Positions 61,038 to 64,000 of a DNA stretch of 64,000 nucleotides are shown piece by piece. The position numbers and the translations under genes are program-made. Every line of letters begins with the position of its first letter. Positions within the stretch are counted from its first letter, which is position 1. The notes beneath the pieces are model-generated. The model searched no databases, was not told the DNA's origin, and saw only the letters and a list, made by a program, of their open reading frames with translations. Source of the DNA: Nocardia asteroides. Lineage in GTDB: Bacteria; Actinomycetota; Actinomycetes; Mycobacteriales; Mycobacteriaceae. Location of the stretch: assembly GCF_021183625.1 (NCBI RefSeq), contig NZ_CP089214.1:1364001-1428000 (forward strand). The letters run 5' to 3'.

Positions 61038-62581
61038 CCGGCGCCGGACTCCAGTAGCTGCTGCTTGATCTCGGTCTTCAACACCTTCCCGATCTTGGAG
61101 CGCGGCAGATCCGCCCACACCTCCAGCTGCTTGGGCGCCTTCACACTGCCGAGCCGCTCCTTGACGAACGCCGTCAGTTCGGCGGCGGAGACGGTGCTGC
61201 CGGGCCGGATGGTGAGCACGGCGGTGACCCGCTCGCCCCACTTGTCGTCCGGCAGCCCGACCACCGCGCAGTCGGCGACCGCGGGGTGCGCCATGAGCGC
61301 CTGCTCCACCTCGGTGGAGTAGACGTTGAAGCCGCCGGTGATGACCATGTCCTTGGCCCGGTCGACGATGTAGAGGAAGCCGTCGGCGTCCAGGTAGCCG
61401 ATGTCGCCGGTGTGGTGCCAGCCGTGCGCCGACGCCTCGGCGGTGGCCTCGGGGTTCTTGTAGTAGCCGCGCATGACGAGCGAGCCGCGGACCACGATCT
61501 CGCCGCGTTCGCCGCGCGGGAGCAGGCGGCCGGCCTCGCCCATGATGGCGACGGTGACCAGCGGGGACGGGCGTCCGGCCGAGGAGAGCCGGGCACGGGC
61601 GATGGAGCCGCTGCCGTCGAAGTGGTCGTGCGGGGCCATGGTGGAGACCATCATGGGCGCCTCGGTCTGGCCGAAGAGCTGGGCCATGACCGGGCCGATC
61701 CGGCGCAGCGCCTCCTCCAGCCGCGCGGTCGACATCGGCGCGGCGCCGTACCAGAAGCACTGCAGCGAGGAGAGGTCCCTGTGCACCAGCGAGGGATGGT
61801 CGAGGACCAGGTAGATGAGGGTCGGTGGCAGGAAGGTGTGCGTGATCCGGTGCCGCTCGAGGTGGTCGAGGAACCCGGTGACGTCCGGCGCGCGCATGAC
61901 CACGATCGAGCCGCCGTGGCAGAGCACCGGGAAGCAGAGCACCCCGGCGGCGTGCGTGAGCGGGGCCAGCGCCAGGTAGCGGGGGCGGGCGCCGTCCACC
62001 GGCCAGGGGTAGCTCATGAGCGTGACGGCGGTCATGGCCTCCAGGTTCGCGCCGGTGAGCAGCACCCCCTTCGGCTTGCCGGTGGTGCCGCCGGTGCCCG
62101 CGATCATGGCGATGTCGTCGGGGGCGTGCCGGTCGACGGGTTCGCCCGCCGCCGCCAGGAATTCGTCCCAGCCGAGGGTGTCCGGCACGGTGTCGTCCAG
62201 GCACACCAGGGTGTGCAGGGCGGGCAGAGCCGACCGGATCTCGGCGACCAGCGGGGCGAAGGAGCCCTGGAAGATCAGCACCGAGCAGTCGGTGAGCGCG
62301 AGGAAGTCCCGGTTCTCCGCGGCGGCGTTGCGCGGGTTGATCGGGCACCACACCGCCCCGGCCCGGCTGATGCCGAAGACGCAGGTGAACGCCGTTGGGT
62401 CGTTGGCGGAGAGGATGGCGACCTTGTCACCGGGGGCGACCCCGCGCGCCACCAGCGACGCCGCGACCCCGGCGCTGAGGTCGAGCACCTCGGCGTAGGT
62501 CGCGGTGGTGCCGTCGCAGACCAGGCAGGGGGCGCCCGGGTCGAGCGACGCCCCCTTGTCCAGGAAGTCGACGAGCCGCAT
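61034..62581 (-). CDS. AMP-forming acyl-CoA synthetase (ligase)
   Basis: The 515-residue protein has the AMP-binding P-loop IAGTGGTTGKPKGVLL, the motif YGAAPMSTARLEE (A5-like), FGQTEAPMMVS, GYYKNPEAT and the hinge with GWHHTGDIGYLDADGFLY, then RSKIGKVLKTE with the catalytic lysine. It activates a carboxylic acid to acyl-AMP and acyl-CoA, using ATP. The ATG at 62581 shares a base with the stop of the next gene upstream, so they are coupled. The chain length or ring specificity of the substrate is unknown. Confidence 0.92.
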   Translation of the reverse strand: MRLVDFLDKGASLDPGAPCLVCDGTTATYAEVLDLSAGVAASLVARGVAPGDKVAILSANDPTAFTCVFGISRAGAVWCPINPRNAAAENRDFLALTDCSVLIFQGSFAPLVAEIRSALPALHTLVCLDDTVPDTLGWDEFLAAAGEPVDRHAPDDIAMIAGTGGTTGKPKGVLLTGANLEAMTAVTLMSYPWPVDGARPRYLALAPLTHAAGVLCFPVLCHGGSIVVMRAPDVTGFLDHLERHRITHTFLPPTLIYLVLDHPSLVHRDLSSLQCFWYGAAPMSTARLEEALRRIGPVMAQLFGQTEAPMMVSTMAPHDHFDGSGSIARARLSSAGRPSPLVTVAIMGEAGRLLPRGERGEIVVRGSLVMRGYYKNPEATAEASAHGWHHTGDIGYLDADGFLYIVDRAKDMVITGGFNVYSTEVEQALMAHPAVADCAVVGLPDDKWGERVTAVLTIRPGSTVSAAELTAFVKERLGSVKAPKQLEVWADLPRSKIGKVLKTEIKQQLLESGAG

Positions 62582-63714
62582 CAGTTCGCCTGGTAGGTCA
62601 GCACCGGCTCGGCGACCAGGCCGAAGGCGCGCAGCTGGCCGAGCAGCTCGCGGTGCCCGAACGCCTTGCAGCCGGAGCCGAAACCGGTCCGCTTCGGCGG
62701 CTGCTGCAACAGGTAGGAGGCGGCGAACGCCTGGAGCAGCCCGGTCTGCTTGTAGTTCTGGTTGCCGTGGATGACGCAGTGCGCGCGGCCGAGCGGCCCG
62801 GATGCGTAGACCGAGTCCAGCGACTTGTTCAGCCGCGGATTCTCCCGTGGCGGCATCACGTTCATCACCTGGGCGGCGGTCGCGGTCAGCACCTCGTCCC
62901 TGGCCTCGGGGTCCATGTCCTTGGTGGCCTCCAGCGCCTGCGCGACGATCTGCGGCACGCCGTGCATCAGCGCCGCGTTGAAGACGCCGCCCTGCGCCTT
63001 GCAGTTCGCCACCCGGGGATCGTGTTTGTACCAGACCGGGTGCGAGGTGCCGCCCCACGGCAGCGACATGGCCAGCTCGTGCTGCCCGGGCACGACCAGC
63101 GGCACCAGCCCCTGGTTCGGGTCGAACTCCACGTAGCTGTTCTGTTGCAGATAGTGCGCCCGCGAGGTGGCGGCGTTCACCAGAATGGTGCGGGTGGAGG
63201 CGATGGTCGGGGAGCCGCCCCAGAACACCGCGATGTCGAGCGAGTCGAGACCGGGCTTCTCCAGACACAATTCGGCCGCGATCTCGCCGGTGGTGTACAT
63301 GTGCGCCAGCCCGGGGGCGAGCAGCAGCCCGGCGGCGGCGAAATCGGCGCCGTACTTCTCGTCACAGGTGATCAGCCAGTCCTGCTCGCCGGTGGTGTCC
63401 AGGTAGTGCGTGCCCGCGGCCAGGCAGGCCTCGACCACCTCGGGGCCGAACGAGCTGAACGGGCCGACGGTGTTGCACACCACCGAGGCGCCGCGGAAGA
63501 GCTCGGTCAGCGCGGCGACGTCGTGGCTCACCTCGGCGATCTCGTAGTCGGCGGTCTCGATCCCGGCCACATTGGTGTCCAGGGAGCTCTTCAGCTTGCC
63601 GCTGTCCCTGCCCGCGGCGAGAAACGGAATCCCGTACTCGCGCAGGTACTCACAGACGAGGCGGCCGGTGTAGCCGGAGGCGCCGTAGACGACGACGGGC
63701 TTGGTACTGGTCAT
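62581..63714 (-). CDS. Saccharopine dehydrogenase-like oxidoreductase (trans-acting enoyl reductase type)
   Basis: The 377-residue protein starts KPVVVYGASGYTGRLVCEYL, the Rossmann motif of saccharopine-dehydrogenase-like proteins including mycobacterial trans-acting enoyl reductases, followed by VVCNTVGPFSSFGPEVVEAC and HYLDTTGEQDW. It should use NAD(P)H on a lipid, polyketide or catabolic intermediate. The ATG at 63714 (MTSTKPVV) has GGAAGAGAG upstream; the in-frame start at 63744 is less favoured. It is coupled to the AMP ligase downstream. Confidence 0.82.
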   Translation of the reverse strand: MTSTKPVVVYGASGYTGRLVCEYLREYGIPFLAAGRDSGKLKSSLDTNVAGIETADYEIAEVSHDVAALTELFRGASVVCNTVGPFSSFGPEVVEACLAAGTHYLDTTGEQDWLITCDEKYGADFAAAGLLLAPGLAHMYTTGEIAAELCLEKPGLDSLDIAVFWGGSPTIASTRTILVNAATSRAHYLQQNSYVEFDPNQGLVPLVVPGQHELAMSLPWGGTSHPVWYKHDPRVANCKAQGGVFNAALMHGVPQIVAQALEATKDMDPEARDEVLTATAAQVMNVMPPRENPRLNKSLDSVYASGPLGRAHCVIHGNQNYKQTGLLQAFAASYLLQQPPKRTGFGSGCKAFGHRELLGQLRAFGLVAEPVLTYQAN

Positions 63715-63740
63715 GATGGTCTCTCTTCCTGGTCGGGGGG

Positions 63741-64000
63741 TCACATACCCATGCCGCCGTCGACCGGCAGGCCGGCGCCGTTGACGAAGGCGGCGGAGTC
63801 GGAGGCGAGGAAGACCACGGCGTTCGCGATGTCCTCGGTGGCGGCCAGCCGTCCGGACGGGGTCAGCTCGACGACCGCGCCGACCGCCTCCTCCGGCGAG
63901 CCGAACAGCCCGAGCCGCGCCACGTCGTTCGCCAGCCCGGCGCCCATCTCGTTGGGTACCAGCCCCGGGTACAGACAGTTCACCCGGACCCCGTAGCCGA
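63741..64000 (-). CDS. SDR family oxidoreductase (5' end beyond the window)
   Basis: Only the C-terminal 86 residues are present. They show the standard SDR tail: VRVNCLYPGLVPNEMG (the PG motif after the catalytic Lys region), IANAVVFLASDSAAFVNGAG and the ending LPVDGGMGM. The gene continues off the right edge on the minus strand. It probably belongs to the same transcript as the saccharopine-dehydrogenase-like gene and the AMP ligase, 26 bases before the former's start. Confidence 0.9.
   Translation of the reverse strand, partial: GYGVRVNCLYPGLVPNEMGAGLANDVARLGLFGSPEEAVGAVVELTPSGRLAATEDIANAVVFLASDSAAFVNGAGLPVDGGMGM

Noticed and set aside
1-64000. CRISPR arrays and tRNA or rRNA genes
   Set aside because: No regularly spaced direct repeats with spacers and no cloverleaf-type or rRNA-like sequences were noticed in any gap, although short tRNAs inside coding strands cannot be excluded by eye.

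Overview
The window is very GC-rich chromosomal DNA (about 70% by eye, with strong G/C at third codon positions). It carries many TetR-type regulators, CoA-thioester enzymes, a Rieske oxygenase, a P450, F420-type (deazaflavin) oxidoreductases, DUF3052 and DUF3349 proteins and a SARP regulator. That combination points to a mycolic-acid actinomycete, most likely Nocardia or a close relative. The genus is an inference. No rRNA, tRNA, CRISPR array, integrase or transposase was recognised.

Layout. 1-3.2 kb: end of a branched-chain-amino-acid-type ABC importer in which both permeases and one ATPase are fused into one protein, followed by a second ATPase. 3.2-13.1 kb: catabolic genes (epimerase, two thiolase-type proteins, one fused to a crotonase domain, hydrolase, Rieske oxygenase, flavin reductase) with their TetR regulators and several palindromic operator candidates. 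13.2-19.2 kb: a minus-strand cluster around metY with two OsmC proteins, a CoA-binding protein, an AhpD-like protein, a VOC protein and a flavin monooxygenase. 19.2-30.4 kb: TetR/CoA-transferase pair, ADP-ribosylglycohydrolase, PAS-PP2C phosphatase, phosphoesterase, a three-gene ABC-2 exporter with its TetR, a PucR-like regulator and an ABC1 kinase. 30.6-43 kb: SigF/SigB-type sigma factor, regulator/enzyme pairs, P450 and esterase, with several broken genes (SDR/HxlR fusion scar, frameshifted SARP, VapC relic). 43.6-48.4 kb: a short non-canonical Rho, a DUF3349-PhoU fusion, a CrtI-type desaturase and a deazaflavin-dependent oxidoreductase.

49.1-53.0 kb is the most distinctive part. A roughly 3.9-kb insert of visibly lower GC lies between two complementary halves of one MmyB-type regulator gene, and the 9-bp sequence ACCGACATC occurs at both borders. 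The insert carries a three-gene operon: a 42-residue single-span membrane peptide, an 850-residue NB-ARC (STAND) ATPase with kinesin-light-chain-type TPRs, and a HEPN protein with an intact R-x4-H nuclease motif. This is a candidate anti-phage or abortive-infection system of sensor-plus-separate-effector design. The genes beyond it (aldo-keto reductase, MFS transporter) are decayed, which marks the locus as a hotspot of gain and loss.

54.2-64 kb: a NERD-like proline-rich membrane protein, three very small peptide genes, a beta-lactamase-fold hydrolase, a multi-span membrane protein, and the start of another lipid/CoA cluster (AMP ligase, saccharopine-dehydrogenase-like protein, SDR).
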